Shown: piece after piece, positions 11,363 through 20,476 of the stretch
Position numbering within the stretch: the stretch's first letter is position 1
Layout: the number at the start of each line of letters is the position of its first letter
Source of the DNA: Prorocentrum cordatum
Taxonomy: Eukaryota > Sar > Dinophyceae > Prorocentrales > Prorocentraceae
Direction: 5' to 3'
DNA length: 64,000 bases
NCBI GenBank assembly: GCA_963575745.1
Contig: CAUYUJ010005669.1
Coordinates: 1,021,628 to 1,085,627, forward strand
Made by a program: the position numbers and the translations under genes
The notes under the pieces: model-generated
What the model was told of the DNA's origin: nothing
Databases searched by the model: none
The model's input: only the letters and a program-made list of their open reading frames with translations

Positions 11363-11393
11363 CCAATGCGGGCTCAGCCCGCGGAAGCATTGG
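11363..11393 (-). other. Hairpin in the LINE leader next to the spliced leader
   Basis: CCAATGC (11363-11369) pairs with GCATTGG (11387-11393), and inside it GGGCT pairs with AGCCC around a one-base loop, leaving a 6-nt bulge. It begins 2 nt after the spliced leader in transcript order. It may mark the RNA's 5' region for the element's own machinery; this is inferred from position only. Confidence 0.6.
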
Positions 11394-11394
11394 T

Positions 11395-11415
11395 CTTGAG
11401 CCAAAATGGCTACGG
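11395..11415 (-). other. Exact dinoflagellate spliced leader (DinoSL) sequence
   Basis: The minus strand reads CCGTAGCCATTTTGGCTC followed by AAG, matching all 21 non-degenerate bases of the leader that dinoflagellates trans-splice onto nuclear mRNAs. It is not an SL RNA gene: no GT donor follows, and the LINE leader continues directly. It is therefore a leader that came back into DNA through reverse transcription of a trans-spliced transcript. This is the firmest taxonomic marker in the window. Confidence 0.95.
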
Positions 11416-11416
11416 G

Positions 11417-11449
<33 letters not shown>

Positions 11450-11472
11450 AACGACGACGACGACGACGACGC
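11416..11472. repeat. (GAC)n repeat at the LINE 5' border
   Basis: GAC triplets with one CAACG interruption start at the base after the spliced leader. Together with 4741-4825 they bracket the element. Confidence 0.9.
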
Positions 11473-11534
11473 CCTCGGACCAGACACCTATGCGGATTCC
11501 TACGCGGATCCCAATGCGCACGGCGGCAAATGCC

Positions 11535-11640
11535 CGGAGCGCACTGGGGGGGGCAGCGTTACGTCATGGGGGGGGGGAGCGGGGGTCATGACGCCCGTCA
11601 TGCCCCAAGCAATAAAGAAACGGGCTCCAATTGATTCCCT
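11535..11640. repeat. Palindromic CATGACG module, inverted relative to 3424-3490
   Basis: Contains CATGACGCCCGTCATG, a palindrome but for its two central bases, next to G runs and TTACGTCATG. Its reverse complement resembles 3400-3490, including the neighbouring CGTTTCTTTAT motif. No gene overlaps it. Confidence 0.5.
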
Positions 11641-12144
11641 GTCTCGGCGCTGCAGTCGGCGATCGCCGCGTCGTGCTGCGCGCGATCCACGCGGCAGCCT
11701 GGCGAGTCGAACGAGCCCGTCAGAACCCACTGAAAACGAAACGCGGCAAGCAGGCGCGCGCGCCAGACGCCGCGCGCAGCCCATGCGGGCGTTGAACCAC
11801 CCAAATCTCAACGCAGCCTGCGACCTGCCGCGCCCACGCGCAGTGCCAGCACCAGCACCCAATAACATTTAATGACGGAGGGCGGCATGAGTTTGCAAGC
11901 GCATCGGCGCACCGTAAAAAAACACTCCCCTGCGTTTTCAATAGCTTGAACAGACATCGGCGAGCCCGCACCTTCTTGCGAAGCATCTTCAGCTTGCGCC
12001 AGGAGACGGAGCGGTGCGTCTGCGGCGCCTCCCTGAGCCCCAACGTCTCACATAATCGATTCTGGCTTTCCTCCCAAGAAACTGCGGATGAAAATGAGGA
12101 GCGACATGAGGAGGGGGGAGGGGGGAGGGGGGGAGGGGGACACC

Positions 12145-12440
12145 ATGCCTGATGCCATTCAGGCCCGCGAGGGAGGGGTCGGGAAGAGGGGGGGAGGGCT
12201 GACGCCATGGCTGACGCCATTCAGGCCCGGGAGAGGGGAGGGGCGGGGGAGCTCGCTCAAGCTTCACTCTGTCGGGGGGGGGAGGCTGACGCCGTGGCTG
12301 ACGCCATTCAGGCTCGGGAGAGGAGAGGGGGGGAAGGCCGACGCCGTGGCTGACGCCATTCACGCCCAGGACGGGGGAGTCGGGGGGGGGGCGGGCTGAC
12401 GCCATGGCTGACGCCATTCAGGCCCGGAAGGTGGGAGGGG
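12145..12440 (+). repeat. Five-copy minisatellite (GCTGACGCCATTCAGGC core)
   Basis: Five diverged copies of a unit built on CCATGGCTGACGCCATTCAGGCCCG followed by GGGAG-rich filler, spaced about 50-80 bp apart. Long open frames here arise from the repeat and G richness. Confidence 0.8.
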
Positions 12441-12444
12441 ACAT

Positions 12445-13132
12445 CCCATGAGTTCGGCTGTTCACGAGAGATCGTCACTTTCGAATATCCGAAGGTTGCC
12501 CAAGCGAGTTCAACCTCTCTATCTTATGAGGATGTCTCGAGCGAGTGCTCCACATTGAAAACATAAAAGGTCATCCGTTGCAAGCGGAATCGGTAGCACC
12601 CCGGATCGGCGGCAATGGCCGGGGGCCACTACAATAGTCAAAAATCATTCCCGGACTATGTATTAACAATTTCTGAATATTCCTCCCGTAGAGGGACAGA
12701 TCCGACTTCAGGTTAGCGAAAGGGGGCAGGCCTTCTCAAGAAGGCAGCGGGGCTTCTCCTCAGACGCCCTCTGGCCTTCCGAGAGGCCATCCGTCGGGCG
12801 TTGGCAGGACTGGGTTTAGTGGGACCTGATTTAATGGTGTGTACTGGGGGACGCCCACCCCGCCCCGTTCCACTAACCGGTACTGCCGTCACCCGAAAAA
12901 GCACCAGGTACAGCAAACCTGGATTAGTGATTCTGGCCAATCCGGGGGCTCTGGGGCCCTACCATCAACCGGGTCCCCTTACCTGGGGTCCTGGCTCTAC
13001 TCGACTCTGGCCTTTCGAGAGGCCCTCCGTGGCTTCGGAGAAGGCTGAGAAAAAAAGCGTCTCAACAAGGCCGGAGGCCTCTGGAGGCTTCGGGGAAGGC
13101 CGCCGCCGACCCGTGGCACCAACGGAACGAGA

Positions 13133-13165
<33 letters not shown>

Positions 13166-14000
13166 AGGACGACGGCGACGAGACGATGCCGACTGCCGGC
13201 GACGAAGACGGCGGCGGCAACGACGGCGGCGACTGGCAGCGACTGCTGGTGACTGCCGGCCGCGCGCCAGCCCCGGCGGGGCGCCGTGTACCGGTCCGTG
13301 AGCACCAGCCCGCGCTCTACGTCGACGATCAGCCCCACGCCGAATCGGCGGATGAGGGTGGAGCCACCTACACCCACTCTGGGAGAGCAACAAGCAGTAT
13401 CGAAGACACGCCGCCGTGCGGAAACCAACGGCGAGCTGTTGTCGGCGAAGCACCAGGCACTTGGGCAAAAACAAAAAAGTGGCACGCCGACGGGCTCCCA
13501 ACGGCGGCGTGGCATGCATAGTCTTTTTCCCTCCAGACTGCTCGTTCGCTCAACCGCCTGCCCATATGCGACCGCAGAAGCACAGAGAAAAAAGGCTTCC
13601 TGCTCAAGTGGGCCTGCAACAAACTCAGTTGGTCCGAAGAAGGACTCGCATCGCCGATGCATCGGCGACGTCGGCCGCAGATCTGGTTCCAGTCCGAACC
13701 GCATCGCAAATGCTCTCGGGACGCGCTGACCTACCCCCAACCCCCCCCCTTCATTCCCCCTTCCCCCCTCCCTTTCCTACTCCCTCCTACTCTGCCCTGC
13801 CCATCCCGCCCCTCCCTCGCACGAGGGGGGGAAGAGGAGTAGGAAGGGAAGGAGGAGGAGGAGGACGCGGAGGAGGAGGAGGAGGAGGAGGAGGAGAACA
13901 GAGAAATCCAGAATGTATCAACGGTCCTGCAACAACACACACACACACACACTTGCGTCGGCAGCTAGGCAGAGTGACTGCGCTGGCGACCGGAGTAGAA
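12445..14000. other. Region without a confident gene; triplet and GGA repeats
   Basis: Holds imperfect GGCGAC/CGACGG triplets at about 13130-13230, a GGA tract at 13845-13895 and a short (AC)n at 13931-13951. The motif CTCTGGCCTTYCGAGAGGC appears near 12770 and 13005, a short dispersed duplication. I see no supported exon. Confidence 0.5.
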
Positions 14001-16940
14001 CGGGGCAGACGCTACGCGAATTGTGAAACCATGCAAGAAGGGAGAAAAAAGGACGACGGCGACGGCCGAAGAGGGGGAGGAGGAAGGGAGCCAGGGCCGC
14101 TCAGACGAGCAGGGTCCCAGCGCGTGGCGGGTCGTCGCCGGCGGCAGCGGGGGCCCGGGCAACGGCGGGGCACCGGGGCCAAGCGGGGGGAAGGCTGACC
14201 CGGTCAGCAGGAAGAATCGGTGCACGCGATCAGTCGAGGAAAACCGGACCCCGAAGGAAGGGGAAGGGCGGCGTGGCCCGCACCAGCGGGCATGGGACAT
14301 GGGGAGAGGCGCGGGCGGCGAGACCGGCCCGGGCGCTGGGGCCGGGGAGCGCGCGGCCACGGGGCCGAAGGGAGACCAGAGATGGATCCCCTGAAGGTCC
14401 GACAAGCCCAACTGCGGGACCCGCGGATGGTCCGTGGGCGGGCACCGAATAGATGCGTCGTCCTGTCGGAACAACGAGAACGTCGAACCGGACGGCGGGG
14501 CCGCGGCGAGGAGCGACGTGCGGCTGCGCAGGCAGCACCCATAGCAGGGCAAGCCCCGAGAGGGGCCAAGAAGAGACATGGCGCGGGGGCGCGGACCCAC
14601 GGCCTGACCCAGAAGGGCGAGCGCAACACCCGGCCGGGACGGGCGGGGGAGCAACGGGCGAGGGGCGGAAAGGCGCCGGCCAGGGGAAGGGACAGAGAGG
14701 AGCCGAGCCCACTCAAAGTAGCCCAGTGCGTGGCGGGGCCGGCGCCTCCAGGGGGCAAGCAGCGGCGGCGGGGCCGGTGGGCGCTGGCGGCAGCAGGGGA
14801 AGGGCAGCGGAGGCGTCGTAGTCGCCCGCAGGCTGCCTGGCCCGCGGGAGGGCACTGACAGCACGCGAGCGGCCAGAAGGCAGGGGCGGGGCGCATTGGC
14901 GCGAGAGCGACAGACCGGCTGCCGAGGCCAAAACTGGCGTGGGGCCAGGGCCCGTCGAGGTAAGGACGCAGAGCCCCGCGGGAACGAGCAAGGCGCACCG
15001 CCACCCAGCCTGGGGGGCACGGGGGGCGGGGGTCGGGAGAGCGGAAAACGCCGAACTGAGACTGGTGCAGGCGGCGGCGCTTTCGCCCGGCCCCCTCGAT
15101 GGGGGGGGAGCAGGCGTGGGGGACTGCAGGACAGCACGCCGTCCGGGGGAGGGGGGGGGCGGTGAGCCGTCGCAGGCGCTGCACACGGGCGTAACCCTGG
15201 GGCAGCGCGGGGGGGCGGGGGGCGCGGGCGACGGCCCCGGGAACCAAGGAAGCGGCGGCTCGGTGCAGGGGCACCAAGGCTGACGCACCAGAGAGGGGAG
15301 CGTGACCTCCAGGGCATGGACGCCCGGGCGGAGCCTGGGTGCGGGGTCAGGTGATCGGGCATGACGGGTGCAGCTGCCAGGGCGTCGCTGCCTGGATGGC
15401 TCGTTACTGGGCCAGGTTGGGTCGGCGCGGCATTTGCCTTTCCCGGGGGGCTCAGGCGCCCCGAGGACCCGCTCCAATATTTGGATCTGCCTGTCCCTGG
15501 CTTGGTACTAGTCGATTGGGGGGCCATGTCTCTAGCAGAGGTTGCGAATGTCGAAATCTTCTTCAATGAGTTGGGCCACGAAGTCCTGGCAAATATGATC
15601 CTTCCCCTCGGGGCTGCAGGTAGCCCCGCGGCGCCCTTCCCTATAGTCGCAGAAAGTGCCCCAGCCAATGACCAGCATGGGGCCGCGCTCCCTCTCGTGC
15701 CCGTTGACGACCTCAGGCCGGGTCTCCCCATAATTTCTCGAATGGCTTGGTGGGGCCTGTAGTAGAACTTCCCAGAAGTGTTGTGGCGGGGCGCGCAGTC
15801 GGCCTGTAGGCGCGAGGTGCGGCGCGCGCGGTCGGGCGGGTTGGGCCGGGCCGCCCCTCGCGCGCGTCGGGGGCGCCCGATCCTCCGCGTATGCGACGCA
15901 TGCTGTGGGCTGGGCTGGTGCGCTCTGCTGTTCGAGGGGCCTTGCGCACCGGTTCTTCGAGTGGCGGGGGGGGCGCGGGTCCGCCGTCCGACTGTTCGGC
16001 CTGCGGGGTCAGTCCAGCTTCAAGGCGGCCGCCGCGTCGTTCCGCATCGCCGCGAGGGGCGCCACGGGGAACAGACGCCGCGCCCGCCTCGCGACGAAAG
16101 GCTACCAGGCGGCGGCGATTCGCGCGCGGGGCCCCACCCCAGTCAGGGGCATCGATGCGAGGCAGGGGCGGAGAGGCAGGGGAAGGATCAGGGGAGGCAG
16201 CGGCGGGAGAGGGGTCGACAGCATCGTCGCTGGCGGCCGCGACGCGCCGGGCGACGCGCGGGGGGCAGCGCCTGCCGGGGGCGCGTGGCTCGAGCTACTC
16301 CGCGCCCTGCTGCGCGCTGCGCGGGGGCGTGCGGGCCCGGATCGGGCTGGATGGCTGGCGCCCCTCATGCTGGTGGCGGACCTCTGCACTGGGCGCTGGG
16401 CGCTCTGCCAGAGTGTCCGGCGCGCGCGGGGCAGGAGGTTCACCCGGGGCGGGCAGGTTGCTGGCGTTACCCCATCGGGCCCTTCTCTTCAGGGCGGGCC
16501 CCGATCTCGTTACAGTTCGGACGGATAGGGCGCCTGCCTCCTGCCTTAAGGCCGCGTCCGGCGAGTGGGGCAGCACGCGCGTCGCGGATCCCGACTGACG
16601 CCAGGAAGCCAAGAAGCAACTGCTGGCCGCGCCCGATGGGGCACCCGCCGTTATCCCACGCGTGGACGCGCTCCAGGCGGCAGGAGCCCCGCACGGCCCG
16701 CCGTCCTGCGCGTGCTTCCAAGGGCGGGCCGGCACTTCTGACTGCGCAGGTAGCTGACGAGCTGGGCCATCGCAGCGCGCTTCCAGCCCCAGGCGGCGCC
16801 GCTGGGGCTCCCAGACCCAGTGGCGCCGTGGCTACTCAAAAGGAAGGTCTTGCATTGGGACTCTGGCCAAACCCCAGGGCCCCGGGGGATGCCCTTAGGG
16901 GGGGGGGGGGGGGTTCGGTCCGCTTTGGCCATAGCCGTCA
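14000..16940. other. Very GC-rich region, gene content uncertain
   Basis: Overlapping frames up to 588 codons on both strands reflect the lack of A/T-rich stops. The only stretch that looks protein-like is on the minus strand at about 15545-15715, which reads ERGPMLVIGWGTFCDYREG followed by FVAQLIEEDFDIRNLC and then a stop. It resembles a relic exon but I cannot name it. Confidence 0.35.
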
Positions 16941-16947
16941 GGGGGCT

Positions 16948-17103
16948 ATCCCTAACAGCAGCAACGCACTACCGAAAAGGGCTCCTCGAACCTGTGCCGA
17001 AGGAGGTCGAGGAGGGAAAAGGATGGTGACTCAGATGATGATGTTGGCGCTGCATGTGCGCGCGCTCCACGCCTTCCGCCACGCGCCAGCAGGCTCTGCC
17101 GCC
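16948..17103 (-). repeat. Split direct repeat B2 (element 3' end)
   Basis: Matches B1 at 17322-17476 in the same orientation; both contain GGTGACTCAGATGATGATGT and CACGCCTTCCGCCACGCGCC. The length difference comes from a GC-dinucleotide indel. As the outermost copy it marks the element's 3' terminus. Confidence 0.85.
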
Positions 17104-17181
17104 CGCGGCACTTCGACCGCGGGCCGAGAGCCTTAAAAAGGCCAACGGGTGGGAGAGGCTTACAGGGCCCCCAGGGCGGGC

Positions 17182-17318
17182 CAGCTTGGCCCGGAAAGGC
17201 TAGAGCCCCAGAGGGGGAAGCGGGAGAGAGCAGGCAGAGGCAGGAGCAAGGACAAAAGGAAGACGGGCCCCCGCATTCCTGGGGCCAGGGAGAGCCTAGC
17301 GCTTGACCAAACCACTAA
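17182..17318 (-). repeat. Split direct repeat A2
   Basis: Pairs with A1 at 36097-36233, about 19 kb away, same orientation and same length. Only 3 bases separate it from B1, which is expected if B1-A2 copies the joined ends of a circular intermediate. Confidence 0.88.
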
Positions 17319-17321
17319 GCG

Positions 17322-17476
17322 ATCCCTGACGGCAATAAGGCACTACCCAAAAAGGGCTCCTCGAACCTGCGCCGAAAGAGGTCGAGGAGGGAAAAAGATG
17401 GTGACTCAGATGATGATGTTCGCGCTGCGCGTGCGCGCTCCACGCCTTCCGCCACGCGCCAGCGGGCTCTGCCGCC
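17322..17476 (-). repeat. Split direct repeat B1
   Basis: Internal partner of B2 (16948-17103), lying directly against A2. It begins the 3' terminal block downstream of the recombinase gene. Confidence 0.85.
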
Positions 17477-17954
17477 ACCTCCTGGGCGCGCCGGGCAGCG
17501 GTCGCTACCGGCGCACCCCCTGCTGTGGTCCGGGGGCGCAGGGCAGCCTGCGGCAGCAGGCCGCCAGCGCTCCCGGGGTTCTTCGCGCGCCGGCGCCTAC
17601 GCGGCACCCGCGCGGGTCGCGGCCAGGCGGCGTGCACTGCGCGCGCCGCCGGCCGCTCCTCAGCCTGCGCCGCCGCCCCCATCGCGACGGCACTGCAGTT
17701 GCGAAGTCTGCGCCAGGCCTGCCGTGGGGAAGCCCACGGGCCCAGCCGGCTGGGGGCTCCAGCGCGGCGCCAGCTGCCCTCGGGCGCCCAGCCGCCGCCG
17801 CCCCAGCGCCCCGCCTCCCGCGAGCGCACCGCTGCCCGCCGCGCCCAGCGCCGAGCGCCGGCGCGGCTTCGCGCGCCAGGCCGAGGCCGGCGGCGGAGGC
17901 CCCTCTCCACCTCGAGCCCTCGCTCGCCAGGCCCTTGGCCAGCGGCGTCACTGG

Positions 17955-18480
17955 TCAGCCGCGATGCGGCTTGGTGGCCACCTCTCGCGTGACCTCATCT
18001 CCGCGCTGAAAACCTTGGTTCTTGTGGGGGTAGCGGGCGCCGTTGTAGCGCGCCGGCCCTTGGACCCCCGCGTCGCAGTAGATCACCTTGGACTTCTTGG
18101 GCGGCTTCCGATTGTCCTCCACCACTTCCTTCGGCATCCCGCGCGAGCCCTGGGGCCGGCGGTCCTGCCTCGAGTTGCACCAGCAGTGCCAGGCCATTGC
18201 CAGCGCCGTGGCCAGCACCACCACCAGGGAGACGATGAGCTTCAACATGACCTCCATGGGGGTCGTGATGGCGACGCCCACCCCGTCCTCAGTCAGGCGC
18301 GCGCTGACGTGCCTCTGGTCCTCCTTCACCACTGCCAGCTCCTGGCCAGTCGCCGCCGCCTGCCCTGGCGCGGCCGCCGCCGTAGCTGCGGCTCCGAGAG
18401 CCGAAAAGCCTCCGGGGGATGCTCGCCTGGCGCTGCTGCCGGCGGCTCCCTCCTGAGGCTTCGCCGCGGGCGTCGTCAGC
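17955..18480 (-). pseudogene. C-terminal tail after the recombinase, with a membrane-like segment
   Basis: An open stretch following the recombinase catalytic region. It has a low-complexity Ala/Gly part, then VKEDQRHVSARL, then a strongly hydrophobic run (VMLKLIVSLVVVLATALAMA) followed by a basic, Lys/Arg-rich end. Such a segment is unusual behind a recombinase and may be a separate small protein or a fused tail. It is in the frame that continues the GRWASASF block of the recombinase. Confidence 0.5.
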
Positions 18481-18499
18481 TCCGAGCGGTCGTTGGCCG

Positions 18500-19624
18500 T
18501 GCGTCTGGCTACGTCGCGCTGCGGCTCGCGCGACTCCCAGAGGTGGGCGCGGAACGAAGCCGACGCCCATCTCCCGCACCTCTGGCCTTGGAGAGGTCGT
18601 CCGTGATGTGGTGCATCGCCGTGGCCCCGCCGATCCTCAGGGAGTGGGAGCCGACCTCCTCTCGCCTGAGGCCCGCCGCTAGGCCTGCCATCCCGAGGAA
18701 GTGCTGCACCTCCTCGCGCTTCACGGGGGCGCCCGAGGCCCACTGGAAGAGGGGCAGCCGCGCCTCTGTGCCGCGGGCGAAGCGCCGCGGGCGCTGCGCT
18801 TGCATGGCCGCCAGGGCCTCGACAGGACACAGCGCTGAGTGGGTCGCGTACTGGTTGCGCACCATCCCCACGTTGTCTTCGAGCCCTTGATGTGCAGGAC
18901 GCACTCGTCTGCTCGGGCGAACTGGCTGGCGCGTTCGCCCTCGAAGCTCGCCTCTATGTCCTCGCCGTGGGCCACCCTTTTCGACGGACCGGGACTTGTC
19001 CGTCACCAGGTGCTCCGACGCCCGCAGGAGAAGAAAGCGAGGACCGCGGCGCACAGCGTGGTGGCGTCGGCCGGGCTGAGGCCTGCATCTTGATGGATGT
19101 GTGCCTTTAACCGCAGCAACATCCGCGGGGCGACCGGCCTCTTACGCCTGCTACCGGGGCCCTTGAGCCTTCTCAGGCGGGCCAGGGTCGCCCGGAGCCG
19201 CCCACGGAGCAGAAGTGGGTCGCCGTGCCCGACGATCAGGCGGGCGCACCTGATGGCGAACAGCTTCTGCTTCACCGCCCCCATCGGTGCGCGACAGCAC
19301 CACCGCCAAGATGATCACGAAGTCAATCAAGGCGTCCTCGTCGCTGGTCCGCTCGGCGCGGCCCCGGCCCTGGAGCCACGGATCTCGCCCCTGGGCAGCG
19401 CGGTAGGCGGTCCACTGCCGCCAGCCGCCCTCGAACCCACTGCGAGTACCCTCGTTGAGTTTCTGGAGCATCACCTCGGTCCGTTGGTCGCGGAGCCACT
19501 CTCCGTAGCGCTCCCCTCCCACTGTGGGGTGGGCGGGCGGCGCCGGCAGGTTCTCGCGCGCCTGCCCCAGGGCCAGTGGCCGGACCAGGTCGGACGCCGC
19601 TGCGGCCCGCCCCTTACGGGCCAA
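18500..19624 (-). pseudogene. Tyrosine recombinase (integrase), frameshifted
   Basis: Would join the element's circular DNA to the chromosome. Pieces lie in three frames in the right order: an N-terminal SAM-like binding segment (LNEGTRSGFEGGWRQW, near 19440), a second segment with KQKLFAIRCARLIVGH (near 19270), then FLLLRASEHL carrying the box I Arg (near 19020) and SHSLRIGGATAM with the HxxR motif (His at 18646-18644, Arg at 18637-18635). The final block GRWASASFRAHLW is one frame off, and its expected nucleophilic Tyr reads CAC (His) at 18545-18543; TAC would be Tyr. Broken frames plus a lost nucleophile argue that this copy cannot recombine. Confidence 0.8.
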
Positions 19625-19626
19625 CC

Positions 19627-20295
19627 TCAGGCGCGCGCCACGGGGGGTGCGAGGCGGGCCAGGGTCGTGTCCAGCTTGAGCTCGTCAGCGGCTGGCGGGG
19701 CGTCCGGGCCGAGGATGGTGTCTTCGTTGGTCTGCTTGAACCGGATCCCCTGGCTCTTGTGTCGCCGCCTGTGGACCTCCTCGGAGGGCACGCCCCCGGC
19801 CGCTTCCCTATCCTGGCGCAGGACTTCCGCCGCCGGGCTGTCCGGGGCGATGGCCCAGGCACAAAACCATCTGAGCGCGGCCTCCCAGGCTGCCTGCTCC
19901 TCTGGGTCGTGGCAGACCCCGGCCTTCTCAGTGTCCACGTCCAGCGCTGGCGCGACCGCCCTATGCACCGTCTGTGCGGACTCTGGCGGCAGGGCCCGCG
20001 CCGCCGCACGGAGCAGCTCCTCGTCGGCGGTCCCCTCGGCCAGGTGCTTGCCCCAGGCGGCGTCGCTGCCGCCCTGGATGCGCCAGACCTCCCGCGGCGT
20101 GAGCGCCCCCACTCTCCCGTGCGCGCCGCCAGGGATGCACAGCAGCGTAGCGCCGGGCCCTGCGGGCTCCTGGCCTGGCCACCGGGGGGTGCCGGCAGGG
20201 CCGTCTGGGCTACGCAGTAGATGCTTGACCCCCCCGATACTGATGTGCCCGGCCGTTGGCAGCAGTGAACTGCCCGTGGTGCGGATCTTAGAGAG
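19627..20295 (-). pseudogene. C-terminal half of a cytosine-C5-methyltransferase-like domain
   Basis: An open frame from a TGA near 20295 to 19627. It contains TAGHISIGGVKHLLR, then GALTPREVWRIQGG, which matches motif IX of C5 cytosine methyltransferases (their LTPRE...RLQGF signature). After it comes a motif X-like ARALPPESAQTV. The N-terminal half lies upstream on the same strand beyond a 3.7-kb repeat insertion. In the intact element it probably belonged to one polyprotein with the RNase H. The substrate would be CpG or related cytosines in element or host DNA; this is family inference. Confidence 0.7.
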
Positions 20296-20476
20296 AGAGC
20301 GTGATCAACCGCCGCTTTACTGTGGATTATCCCGGCAAAGCAAACTAACAGCGATGTGTAGGAGCATGTCTGGAAGCATTCCCTTTGAGATTCAGATGAG
20401 AATCCAGTTGTAGAATTCTGCTGTTCTCGCAGTCGTAGTCAAATTCGCGATGACAGTCGCAGAAGCAAAGGCAGTC

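Larger units (their letters stand above)
4826..11415 (-). mobile_element. Full-length LINE retrotransposon carrying a spliced leader at its 5' end
   Basis: A 6.6-kb non-LTR retrotransposon on the minus strand. In order: an exact DinoSL (11415-11395), a hairpin in the leader, ORF1 (11226-10090), ORF2 (10166-4863) and a 3' tail of only about 37 nt ending in AAAAAG. Both borders touch GAC/GTC triplet repeats. ORF2 has endonuclease, reverse transcriptase and RNase H domains in the usual order of RNase H-bearing LINE clades. There are no internal stops in either ORF, so this copy looks young or intact. The leader at the exact border implies that the inserted RNA was a trans-spliced mRNA, which is inference from the known biology of DinoSL. 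Confidence 0.93.

Noticed and set aside
10167-11390. N-terminal extension of LINE ORF2 to 11390
   Set aside because: The same stretch encodes ORF1 in another frame with a zinc ribbon and coherent composition; the extension is Arg/Ser/Pro-rich antisense-like noise.
11395-11415. Spliced-leader RNA gene
   Set aside because: The leader is not followed by a GT donor or an Sm-type site; it runs straight into the LINE leader.
13965-15731. 588-codon minus-strand frame
   Set aside because: Extreme GC content removes stops; the translation is Pro/Arg/Ala/Ser-rich with no domain, and overlapping frames on both strands are equally open.
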